Source: Zhongshania aquimaris
Lineage (GTDB): Bacteria > Pseudomonadota > Gammaproteobacteria > Pseudomonadales > Spongiibacteraceae
DNA: 64,000 nt
Reading direction: 5' to 3'
Assembly: GCF_019312595.1 (NCBI RefSeq)
Contig: NZ_JAHWDQ010000001.1
Span: 1,100,280 to 1,164,279, forward strand
Shown here: piece after piece, positions 16,192 to 23,251 of the stretch
Layout of the letters: each line of letters starts with the position of its first letter
How positions within the stretch are numbered: position 1 is the first letter of the stretch
Translations under genes and position numbers: made by a program
Notes under the pieces: generated by a model
The model's input: only the letters and a program-made list of their open reading frames with translations
The model's database searches: none
Told to the model about the DNA's origin: nothing

Positions 16192-17265
16192 TTATTTCCC
16201 CTGCGCCTGTAAACGCTGTAATTGGGCTTCGGCCTCGGCAACCAGACCGCTAATTAATTCTTCACAACTTAATAATTTATCGATCACGCCAGCGACTTGA
16301 CCAGAGGGCAATACGCCGTCGTCGGGACGACCATCGACCATGGCTTTCTGAATAATCATGGGCGCGTTGGCCGACATAATGGCTTGCGCTGGCGTTAGGT
16401 CACCGTCTTTGCTCATGGCGATAGCCGACTTCAGCAAACCGAAAATGCTGGCACCGGTAAACTTGCGAAACGCCAAACCGTTACGCAGTGCAATCACTAA
16501 TTTTTTAAGATTTCCCGCGCGCTCTAACTCCGCTAAAAAGCGATTTAGAATCATGCGCTGCTGAATACCATCAAGGGCTTGCGAGACAATAATGTCAGCG
16601 GGATTTTTACAATCTAAATAGCGTTGCTTAGTCGCCTCTGGAACGGGACTTTCCTTGGTCAATAAAAAGCGCGTTCCCATCGCGATGCCATCGGCACCAA
16701 AGGCCATCGCCGCAATTAAGCCGCGCCCATCTTTGAAACCACCGGCACCCAACACGGGAACCTGTGCGCCAACCGCGTCTACCACTTGTGGCAATAGCAA
16801 TGTCGTTGGCACCGAGCCAGTGTGTCCACCGCCCTCGCCGCCCTGAACCGTAACCGCATCGGCACCCATTTCAACCGCTTTAACAGCGTGCTTGGGCAAG
16901 CCGATGGTGGGCATACAGACCACGCCGGCATCTTTAAGCTTGGCGACCATGTCCTTGCCCGGTGAGCGCGAGTAACTGACTGCCTTCACCTTGTGCTTAA
17001 TGACCAGATCGACAATCTCGGCAGCATTGGGCTGATACATGTGAAAATTGACGCCGAAATTTGCCTCGGTTAATGACTTCACTTTGAGAATATCAGCTTC
17101 CATTTGCGCAGGCGGAATCGTTGCCCCCGCTAAAAAGCCAAAGCCACCGGCATTGCCTGTGCCCGCAACCAACTGCGGATCGGCAACCCAGCCCATCGCA
17201 GTCTGGATGACAGGATAGCGGCAGCCGAGAAGTTCGGTAATTCGAGTATTAAGTAGCTTCGACAT
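16192..17265 (-). CDS. ipdC: Nitronate monooxygenase-family flavoprotein, IpdC-like
   Basis: A 357-residue TIM-barrel FMN protein of the nitronate monooxygenase/2-nitropropane dioxygenase family. It has NAGGFGFLAG (29-38), GVNFHMYQ, VQGGEGGGHTG (phosphate loop) and VLGAGGFKDGRG, AFGADGIAMGTRF. Steroid-degrading bacteria keep such a protein (IpdC) next to IpdAB; it is a flavin-dependent reductase/dehydrogenase introducing the ring-C double bond needed before hydrolysis, not a true nitronate oxidase. It is flanked by ipdB-like and echA20-like genes, the latter starting two bases after its stop codon, so the two are coupled. Length fits the family (about 355). Confidence 0.88.
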   Translation of the reverse strand: MSKLLNTRITELLGCRYPVIQTAMGWVADPQLVAGTGNAGGFGFLAGATIPPAQMEADILKVKSLTEANFGVNFHMYQPNAAEIVDLVIKHKVKAVSYSRSPGKDMVAKLKDAGVVCMPTIGLPKHAVKAVEMGADAVTVQGGEGGGHTGSVPTTLLLPQVVDAVGAQVPVLGAGGFKDGRGLIAAMAFGADGIAMGTRFLLTKESPVPEATKQRYLDCKNPADIIVSQALDGIQQRMILNRFLAELERAGNLKKLVIALRNGLAFRKFTGASIFGLLKSAIAMSKDGDLTPAQAIMSANAPMIIQKAMVDGRPDDGVLPSGQVAGVIDKLLSCEELISGLVAEAEAQLQRLQAQGK

Positions 17266-17286
17266 AGTCTTTACCTTGATTGCTTT

Positions 17287-17350
17287 ATGCTGGACGGGAG
17301 ACGGGAAACGCAGAAGCAGGCCTTAGCATCTCCCGTCTCCCGTCCAGCAT
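17287..17350. repeat. Heptad-based inverted-repeat element, copy 6 (minimal, near-perfect hairpin)
   Basis: A 25-nt left arm (17287-17311, beginning ATGCTGGACGGGAGACGGGA) pairs with the 25-nt right arm (17326-17350, ending CCCGTCTCCCGTCCAGCAT) at 23 of 25 positions around a 14-nt loop. Each arm holds the GGGAGAC/GTCTCCC heptad plus flanks. It lies between ipdC-like and ipdB-like genes, inside the predicted transcript. Confidence 0.9.
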
Positions 17351-17359
17351 ATTGCAGTA

Positions 17360-18163
17360 TCAAGCCCGCACTCCCGCTGGGTTATCCTTCAACTGCTTGC
17401 TGCGCAGATTGTGCGGATCGATTTGGCGAATAACCGCTAATTGCTCTTCGGTGGGCGCCGCTGTCGTCGCTATCGTATCTGGCACATGCACCTCGAATCC
17501 GGTGTTAGCAACCACCTCGTCCACTGTGACACCAGGGTGCAAACTCACAATCTGCATTTGGTGATTCGGGCCGTTAAAATCGAACACACCTAAGTTGGTG
17601 TACACGCAGCGCAAATCAATTTCGTCAAAGCTGTAACCCTTGGGCAAACGATCTGGATTAAAACCAATGGTGCACACGACATCGCATTCGCCTTCAATAA
17701 ATACGCGGGGGCCATGGGCGGGCACCATGTAACTATTGGCGTGGCAAATAGAGTTACCGGGAAAACCACGCACACCTAACATTTGCACTTTAGGCTTTTG
17801 GTAATCGCCACCCATGGCAGAAATATTGGCCTGACCAAAACGGTCAATTTGCGTTGGGCCACCAGTAAGATGACGACGGCCACTCCAGACGTTGTCGAAA
17901 ATCCGACTAAAACCCATCCAGTTTTCATTCATTTGCACAAAGTCATCGGGACGTTTACCGACTGGGTTCGGCGTCGACAAAATCCACGCCTCAGAATCGG
18001 TCATCATAATGCCGGGGTTGGTGGTTAGCATGGCAAGGCTGGCAGCAATACGCTGCAATACGCCAATACCGGTCACCAGCACTTCGCCGTCGCGCTCGTA
18101 AGCCGCCGCGTTAGCGCAAATCATTAGCTCTGCCAAACTGTAATCGCTTGCAGGTGTGCTCAT
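17360..18163 (-). CDS. ipdB: COCHEA-CoA hydrolase beta subunit, IpdB-like (CoA-transferase fold)
   Basis: The ATG at 18163 lies eight bases after AGGAG, giving 267 residues; the in-frame TTG at 18169 is too close to that site. The protein is a class I CoA-transferase-family beta subunit (GEVLVTGIGVLQRIAASLA, AILSTPNPVG-like loop, and a C-terminal TGFEVHVPDTI). In M. tuberculosis IpdAB the transferase glutamate of the beta subunit is absent and the complex hydrolyses ring C of COCHEA-CoA instead. The ipdA-like gene ends 29 bp upstream. Pairing with IpdA and IpdC makes the identification strong. Confidence 0.92.
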   Translation of the reverse strand: MSTPASDYSLAELMICANAAAYERDGEVLVTGIGVLQRIAASLAMLTTNPGIMMTDSEAWILSTPNPVGKRPDDFVQMNENWMGFSRIFDNVWSGRRHLTGGPTQIDRFGQANISAMGGDYQKPKVQMLGVRGFPGNSICHANSYMVPAHGPRVFIEGECDVVCTIGFNPDRLPKGYSFDEIDLRCVYTNLGVFDFNGPNHQMQIVSLHPGVTVDEVVANTGFEVHVPDTIATTAAPTEEQLAVIRQIDPHNLRSKQLKDNPAGVRA

Positions 18164-18192
18164 AATCAAATCTCCTAATACCTGTTAGCTGA

Positions 18193-19068
18193 TTAATAAA
18201 CGGGTTGTGGCAATTTACGAATGGCATCTAGGCCGCCAACTTTGGCCTGATACTCATCCTCGCTGCTGCCTTTGATGTACTTATCAAAGTAAGCGGCAAA
18301 ACCACCCTCTTTGGCAGAGGCGTTATATTCCTGAAAATGCGGTATATCAAAACCGTAATCTGGGCTGCATGACGAGGGATGCGCGCCACCCGGCACTAAT
18401 GCAACACCTGTGGTGTAGTTGCGCTCCCAAAACACCAAGCGCGCCTGTGCCGGATCGGCAAAGGCCTCAGCTTCAACAATTTCTTCACTAGTCACGAAGG
18501 TCTTGTCAGCTGCGCGCACAAACCAGTCATCCATGTGATGATCTGGCGCCGTGATTTGACACACACCGCGCACATCAGCGCGATTGACATGTACCAAGGC
18601 CACGTCTAATTTCAGCGCCGGCATCGCGACCCACTCTTTGTCATCGTAGGGGCTGTCGATCACTTTAATATCAGGGTTGAACTTGATTACGTCAGTGCCC
18701 AAACCCACCTTGGTCGGAATGAAGGGGCAACCCCAGGCCGCTGCGCGCAAACCCAGCAACATCATGCCCTCATCAATTTCCATTACTTCTAAGTTGCCAC
18801 TCTGGCGGGCCGCACGGAAATAAGGCTCCAGAGGAATAAAATCCAAAGACACGAAGGCAAACACCAACTTGCGTACCTTGCCGGCTGCGCACAGCATGCC
18901 AACGTCAGCACCGCCGTAGGCGACGATGGTTAAATCCTTGAGGTCAGAATTCAGAATCGCACGAATCAAGGCCATGGGCTTACGACGCGGCCCCCATCCA
19001 CCTATACCAATGGTCATGCCGTCACGTAACTGACCAACAATCTCCTGCAAACTCATTTGCTTGTTCAC
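18193..19068 (-). CDS. ipdA: COCHEA-CoA hydrolase alpha subunit, IpdA-like
   Basis: I choose the GTG at 19068, five bases after AAGGAG, giving 291 residues; an ATG four codons later (19056) is the alternative, and an upstream frame to 19110 lacks a ribosome site. The protein is a class I CoA-transferase-family alpha subunit (GMTIGIGGWGPRRKPMALI). It carries MEIDEGMMLLGLRAA, whose Glu (about residue 100) probably equals the catalytic Glu105 reported for M. tuberculosis IpdA. IpdAB opens the last steroid ring hydrolytically. It is the first gene of the leftward operon that runs to 4857, so its upstream region should hold the main promoter. Confidence 0.92.
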   Translation of the reverse strand: MNKQMSLQEIVGQLRDGMTIGIGGWGPRRKPMALIRAILNSDLKDLTIVAYGGADVGMLCAAGKVRKLVFAFVSLDFIPLEPYFRAARQSGNLEVMEIDEGMMLLGLRAAAWGCPFIPTKVGLGTDVIKFNPDIKVIDSPYDDKEWVAMPALKLDVALVHVNRADVRGVCQITAPDHHMDDWFVRAADKTFVTSEEIVEAEAFADPAQARLVFWERNYTTGVALVPGGAHPSSCSPDYGFDIPHFQEYNASAKEGGFAAYFDKYIKGSSEDEYQAKVGGLDAIRKLPQPVY

Positions 19069-19260
19069 GAGCGCTCCTTGGGTTTTCAAAACAGCCTTAT
19101 GTGTAATCACCCTAAAAAGCGGTAATCAGCACACGGGAATTACGATATACGTAAATATAACACCAAATTATTATGCAAAACATCATTTGTGCTTAATTTT
19201 ACTAATGTCTTAAGCCATTTGGGGTAGGCAAGCAGTATAGCCAATGATTTTTGGCTTTCA
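19069..19260 (-). promoter_or_regulatory. Presumed promoter/operator region of the steroid ring-C/D operon
   Basis: This AT-rich stretch precedes the first operon gene. An imperfect inverted repeat ATTACGATATACGTAAAT lies at 19139-19156 and TATACT occurs near 19235 on the minus strand. I cannot identify a clean -35/-10 pair or a KstR2-like operator with confidence; no TetR gene adjoins. Confidence 0.35.
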
Positions 19261-19322
19261 CGTCGTCCAAATGGCAAGGGGCGGGAGGCGCGAGACTGGG
19301 GGCTAGGGCAGCATTGGATGGC

Positions 19323-19378
19323 GGAGGCTGGAGGCTGGAGGCTGGAAGTCAGAAGTCAGAAGTCGGAAGTCGGAAGTT
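19323..19378. repeat. Heptad array A (8 copies)
   Basis: Eight in-phase 7-bp units: GGAGGCT three times, GGAAGTC, AGAAGTC twice, GGAAGTC and GGAAGTT. It opens the first of three larger composite repeat units in this gap. Confidence 0.9.
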
Positions 19379-19608
19379 AAAACACTAGCCCACATCGACA
19401 AAGCGCCCACAACACTCCGTCATACTCAGCTAAAACCGACGCACCCCACAACACCCCGTCATCCCCGACCCCGATCGGGGATCCAGAGTGAGCGACAGCG
19501 AATGCCTTTAGTTTCAGCGAAGTATGGTAGTGCCCAGAGTCCGAGGTTTATGGATCCTCAATCGAGTTGAGGATGACGGCTAGGGAGTTGACGATGACGG
19601 CGAGCGCC

Positions 19609-19678
19609 GGAAGCTGGAAGTCGGAAGTCGGAAGTCGGAAGTCGGAAGCCGGAAGTCGGAAGTCGGAAGTCGGAGGCT
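19609..19678. repeat. Heptad array B (10 copies)
   Basis: Ten in-phase 7-bp units, mostly GGAAGTC, framed by GGAAGCT at the start and GGAGGCT at the end. It occupies the same place in composite unit two as array C does in unit three. Confidence 0.92.
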
Positions 19679-19909
19679 AAAACATTAGCCCACATCGACA
19701 AAACACCCCACCACACCCCGTCATACTTAGCCAAAGCCGAGGCACCCCACCACACCCCGTCATCCCCGACCCCGATCGGGGATCCAGAGTGAGCGACAGC
19801 GAATGCCTTTGGTTTCAGCGAAGTATGGTAGTGCCCAGAGTCAGAGGTTTATGGATCCTCAATCGAGTTGAGGATGACGGCTAGGGAGTTGACGATGACG
19901 GCGAGCGCC

Positions 19910-19937
19910 GGAAGCTGGGAGTCGGAAGTCGGGGGCT
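19910..19937. repeat. Heptad array C (4 copies)
   Basis: Only four units remain: GGAAGCT, GGGAGTC, GGAAGTC and GGGGGCT. Flanks are nearly identical to those of array B, so the two differ by gain or loss of whole heptads. Confidence 0.9.
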
Positions 19938-20075
19938 AAAACATTAGCCCACATCGACAAAGCACCCCGCCTCACCTCGTCATCCCCGACCCCGATCGGG
20001 GATCCAGAGTGAGCGACAGCGAATGCCGTTAACGTCAGACATCCGTCCCCAGACGTCCGACAAAACCTACACACC

Positions 20076-20591
20076 TCAATGATCAAACTGCACCGGCTCT
20101 TTGTTTTTATTACTAATCACCACCGTACGCGCAATTTTGTCGTGCCAGCCCTGTTTGCGCCTATCTAGTCCAACCCAGATAAAGCCGAGCATCAACACCA
20201 TGGCCGACAGGTAGTAGCACACATAACGCACCAGCCACTGCTTCAGCGTTGGCTTTCCGCCTGTTTTTGCGTCAACAATGGCCAACTTCAAAATCATCTT
20301 ACCCGGCGTCGCGGATTTATAGATCCAGAACACCAGCACCACAATCGCAGGCAAAATATAGTTCACCACTACATTCACATTGCCTGGTACCTGCAGGGTC
20401 TCGAAGGACATGGTAGACATATGCATGCCCTCGCCCTCTACACTGGACCACTGCGCATCGCCAAAGCTAAGAGCAATAATTGGCAATATCAGCAGCCCAA
20501 AAAGAAAGGTGTCGATCACCGATGCCAACACGCGCACCCAAAATCCGGCATACTCAAGTTGCTGTTCCGACGCTTGCGGGGTGTTTTCCAT
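20076..20591 (-). CDS. RDD-family membrane protein
   Basis: Start at 20591 (TGGAG seven bases upstream) gives 171 residues; the frame extends further but without a ribosome site. The protein has the RDD signature: an Arg in helix 1 (GFWVRVLASVIDTFLFGLL), Asp in the same helix, and a C-terminal LDRRKQGWHDKIARTVV. Three or four transmembrane helices lie at about 20-45, 80-98 and 125-148. RDD proteins are small inner-membrane proteins, some acting as Na+/H+ antiporters; most have no known role. It is divergent from the gene at 20731, with starts 139 bp apart. Confidence 0.9.
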   Translation of the reverse strand: MENTPQASEQQLEYAGFWVRVLASVIDTFLFGLLILPIIALSFGDAQWSSVEGEGMHMSTMSFETLQVPGNVNVVVNYILPAIVVLVFWIYKSATPGKMILKLAIVDAKTGGKPTLKQWLVRYVCYYLSAMVLMLGFIWVGLDRRKQGWHDKIARTVVISNKNKEPVQFDH

Positions 20592-20730
20592 AGTCACTCC
20601 AAACTGGTTTTGTATTAAAGTCGACAATACACTGTATTCATTATGGCAGCGCTGATAAATCAGAGTTGCTTTAGATTGATGCACGCTAAGCAAAAAAGAA
20701 CAACAGTGCAAATTTAAGGGAAGCCCCACA

Positions 20731-21942
20731 ATGCCACTATCTTCAGTACAAACCTACGACATTGAAAAGGCGCTCATAGGCAACCGAAAAATTGACGCCA
20801 TCAAAATGTATCGCGAAGCGACGGGCTGCTCCTTAGTAGAGGCTAAGGACGAAATAGAAGCAATGCTCACCAGTTTAAAAACGCGAAAGCCTCGGCATTT
20901 TAAAGACATTGGCGTACAGGCGGAGCCAGAACAAGCAAAACCCACGAGCAAGAAAAAAGCCTTTTTGATGACCTTCTTCTTAGTGGATACCCTGATATTC
21001 ACCGGCCTTGTGTACTATTTTGTATTTCGTGATGACAGCAGCAACACAGTGGCAAACATCGCCAATCAAGCAGCCCAAGTCACCCACCAAAAAATTAAGC
21101 AGACCGAAACCCAAACCCAAGGCCGACCGAAGTCCATATCATTACCCAATTCAGTAGATGTCGATTCCTACACCGAGGCACTCGGTCCCGACGACAATTT
21201 CGACTCGCTCTACCTCAGCAAAATAAACAGCAGCAGCTACATCAACAGAAAAAGCTCAGGCAATAGCAGCAGCTTTGACAGCAGCGAGATCGAGCGCAAA
21301 ATTAAAACCGCCCGCAGCCAACTTGCTCAACTACGCGTGCCGCCAACAAATAGCTCGCTGACCCTAATTGAAATGAGCGCGGCACCGGTAAGCTTAGACG
21401 GCATCATCACCAGTGGAGAATGGCAAGACGCCACCGCGATTGTCCTTGATGAAGAAAACCAAACCACCCTGTATTTCAAAACCGATGGCGAATGGCTGTT
21501 TATCGCCTGCGACGCGCCGAGCGAAAAAAGTCAGGGCGGCTACGATCAGTTACGGGTGTATTTCCACGCCGGACTCAACCCGAATTTAGTCAATGAGCGC
21601 ATCCATATCGGCAAGGGTGCAGGTGTTACCAGCATTAGACAAACCACTTTCCGCTGGCAGGGCGACCCGCCAAAAAACGACAACGAGCGCTGGAAGAAAT
21701 ACGCGATTAACGACTGGGGACTTTACAACTACGCCTACGGCAGCTCATCAATGAGCAGCGGTCACCGCCAATACGAGGCGGCCATTCATATAGGTGAGGC
21801 AGGCCTACACAGCAAAGTACCCTTCACGGTATATGCAGAAGTTGAAACCGATCCCTTAAAGGATGAAAAGGGGAAGTTTGTCGAACGGCAGTATTTAGGT
21901 GAACTCGGCAATGAGCGGAACCCGGTTTGGATGGTGTTTTAG
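20731..21942 (+). CDS. Membrane-anchored protein with L7/L12-like N-domain and sugar-binding-like C-domain
   Basis: This 403-residue protein is a mosaic. Residues 10-48 (IEKALIGNRKIDAIKMYREA, then TGCSLVEAKDEIEAM) match the ribosomal L7/L12 C-terminal fold motif, which is reused in bacterial membrane proteins. One transmembrane helix lies at about 77-99. A Ser/Asn-rich linker with acidic patches spans 100-220. The C-terminal 180 residues begin with APVSLDGIITSGEWQDA, the DGxIxxGEW signature of CBM9/DOMON-like beta-sandwich domains. The predicted topology is N-in with the sandwich outside the inner membrane. Function is unknown. AAGG precedes the ATG by about 11 bases. Confidence 0.75.
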   Translation: MPLSSVQTYDIEKALIGNRKIDAIKMYREATGCSLVEAKDEIEAMLTSLKTRKPRHFKDIGVQAEPEQAKPTSKKKAFLMTFFLVDTLIFTGLVYYFVFRDDSSNTVANIANQAAQVTHQKIKQTETQTQGRPKSISLPNSVDVDSYTEALGPDDNFDSLYLSKINSSSYINRKSSGNSSSFDSSEIERKIKTARSQLAQLRVPPTNSSLTLIEMSAAPVSLDGIITSGEWQDATAIVLDEENQTTLYFKTDGEWLFIACDAPSEKSQGGYDQLRVYFHAGLNPNLVNERIHIGKGAGVTSIRQTTFRWQGDPPKNDNERWKKYAINDWGLYNYAYGSSSMSSGHRQYEAAIHIGEAGLHSKVPFTVYAEVETDPLKDEKGKFVERQYLGELGNERNPVWMVF

Positions 21943-22091
21943 TAGTTGGGGGCGAGGCGCTAATTCAACTACAAGATACCCAACGTTGTTGGTTTATAGT
22001 TTTGCGATTTTGGAATTAGCAAGCGAGAACTTATATTGGCAATAAGCGGATGTAAAAATATCGAATTAAATTTGGTAATTTTTCTGCAGCC

Positions 22092-22146
22092 TTAACGCCA
22101 AAAGAAGCGGCGGCGAAGCCGCCCCAGGAATGCTTTGTACAATATT
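22092..22146 (-). other. attC-like hairpin (degenerate)
   Basis: Read on the minus strand, this is ACAAAGCATTCC, then GGGGCGGC-TTC-GCCGCCGC, then TTTTGGCGTTAAGGCTG. It resembles the attC at 25494-25554, sharing GGCGTTRAGGCTG at the end. The expected R'' box is degenerate (TGTACAA). It could equally be a simple GC hairpin, so I treat it as attC-like only. Confidence 0.4.
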
Positions 22147-22160
22147 GAAAGGTAAGATTT

Positions 22161-23114
22161 ATGAGCGCAGCTAATCCGGATTTACTTGTAGAATCGCCGA
22201 GCGATCATTCACACTGGATCGACAGTGCCTGCTTTTATCTATCCGTCCCTGAATTGCGGCTACACGGGATTATTTTTTACTTTTTCCGGCCGAACCTGAA
22301 CCTATTGACAGGTGGGCCGATAATCTGGGATCCATCCGGGCAAACAGCACTCGATTGCCTGCATTACAACTTCAGTCAATATCAGCCCATACCGAAACCT
22401 GCGCAGAAGTTCAACTTCGAAGCCGCCAACTCGTTGCAAGTGACCACACTCGAACCGCAGACCCGCTACGCACTGACCTATGCGTTTGGCGGCCTGGAAT
22501 TTGAACTCGAATGGCAAGCCACCGCCCCGCTACACGCAGCGCCCACCAGCACCTCGAAACAAGACGATCCGCCAAGTTTTCATGCAGAACAAGCTGGCCA
22601 CATGACGGGCTGGCTCAAAATTGAAGGGCAGCGCATTCCCGTCGATTGTACCAGTCTTCGCGATGTCTCCTACGGCGTTCGCGATTACGCCAAAATATAT
22701 CCCGGCGCATATTGCTGGGGCTCAAGCGGGCCCGACGTTTTTCAAACACTCAGCATGGGTAGGGAAAAGGAGCAAAAAATTCTGTCCGGCTTTCTTCAAC
22801 AAGACGGTGAAACCGCCAGACTCGTCGAAGGTGTGCGTCGCATTGATAGCTACAGCCAATACGGAGCCAAACGCGTGACCATCGACGCTATTGATGCATT
22901 GGGGCGAAGGCTTCACGCTGAAGGTCAACTCGATGATGGCTTACTCTTCAGCGGGAATACCACCCATACCGTCGTTTGGTCTTTCACCGAGTGGGACTGG
23001 AACGAACGCCAATGCTGGGGCGATAATCAAGAGTTCTACCCAGCGCCAACTTTTCGCAGAATGGCCCGCGGCGAAATTTCTCCAGCGGAACTCTCAACGA
23101 TAAAGCAGGCTTGA
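22161..23114 (+). CDS. Lipocalin-like protein of the AttH/CrtC (DUF7064-type) superfamily
   Basis: A 317-residue soluble protein without signal peptide. The order of segments - an N-terminal half with FYLSVPELRLHGIIFYFFRP and a C-terminal half with GHMTGWLKIEGQRIPVDCTS, RDVSYGVRDY, and later HTVVWSFTEWDW - fits the two-lobed AttH/hydroxyneurosporene-synthase-like lipocalin folds common in steroid- and terpenoid-degrading Proteobacteria. Such proteins bind hydrophobic ligands; no catalytic role can be assigned here. AAAGG precedes the ATG. It is preceded by an attC-like hairpin and converges on the lipoprotein gene at 23252. Confidence 0.6.
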   Translation: MSAANPDLLVESPSDHSHWIDSACFYLSVPELRLHGIIFYFFRPNLNLLTGGPIIWDPSGQTALDCLHYNFSQYQPIPKPAQKFNFEAANSLQVTTLEPQTRYALTYAFGGLEFELEWQATAPLHAAPTSTSKQDDPPSFHAEQAGHMTGWLKIEGQRIPVDCTSLRDVSYGVRDYAKIYPGAYCWGSSGPDVFQTLSMGREKEQKILSGFLQQDGETARLVEGVRRIDSYSQYGAKRVTIDAIDALGRRLHAEGQLDDGLLFSGNTTHTVVWSFTEWDWNERQCWGDNQEFYPAPTFRRMARGEISPAELSTIKQA

Positions 23115-23251
23115 AGCTCCTTATTCACACCAACACAAGGGGTCAGGTCTTTGATTTATGGTTCTTTGGTAGGCTTATGAGCTATCGTTACGTGGTATAA
23201 GCCCGCAAATTCAAGTCTCAATAGCCTACAATTTACTTTAAGGGCAGCCAA

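Larger units (their letters stand above)
19458..20066. repeat. Composite tandem repeat block with REP-like palindromes
   Basis: The module starting GTCATCCCCGACCCCGATCG occurs at 19458, 19759 and 19979, so unit lengths are 301 and 220 bp. Each unit contains CCCCGATCGGGG, AGAGTGAGCGACAGCGAATG, the palindrome CCTCAATCGAGTTGAGG (in the first two), a heptad array, and TAGCCCACATCGACAAA. The length difference comes partly from heptad number. The block occupies the gap between the steroid operon and the RDD gene; no gene is supported in it. Confidence 0.9.

Noticed and set aside
19558..20086. Short leftward open frames in the composite repeat block
   Set aside because: They consist of repeat DNA (heptads and palindromes), lack ribosome sites and have no protein-like composition.
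20731..20880. Ribosomal protein L7/L12 gene
   Set aside because: Only the C-terminal-domain motif is present, followed by a transmembrane helix and a large extra domain, so it is a fusion and not the ribosomal gene.
23138..23160. GGGGTCAGGTCTTTGATTTA as a mobile-element end
   Set aside because: The phrase is familiar from REP-type transposase surroundings, but no transposase or second end is found here, so no element is called.
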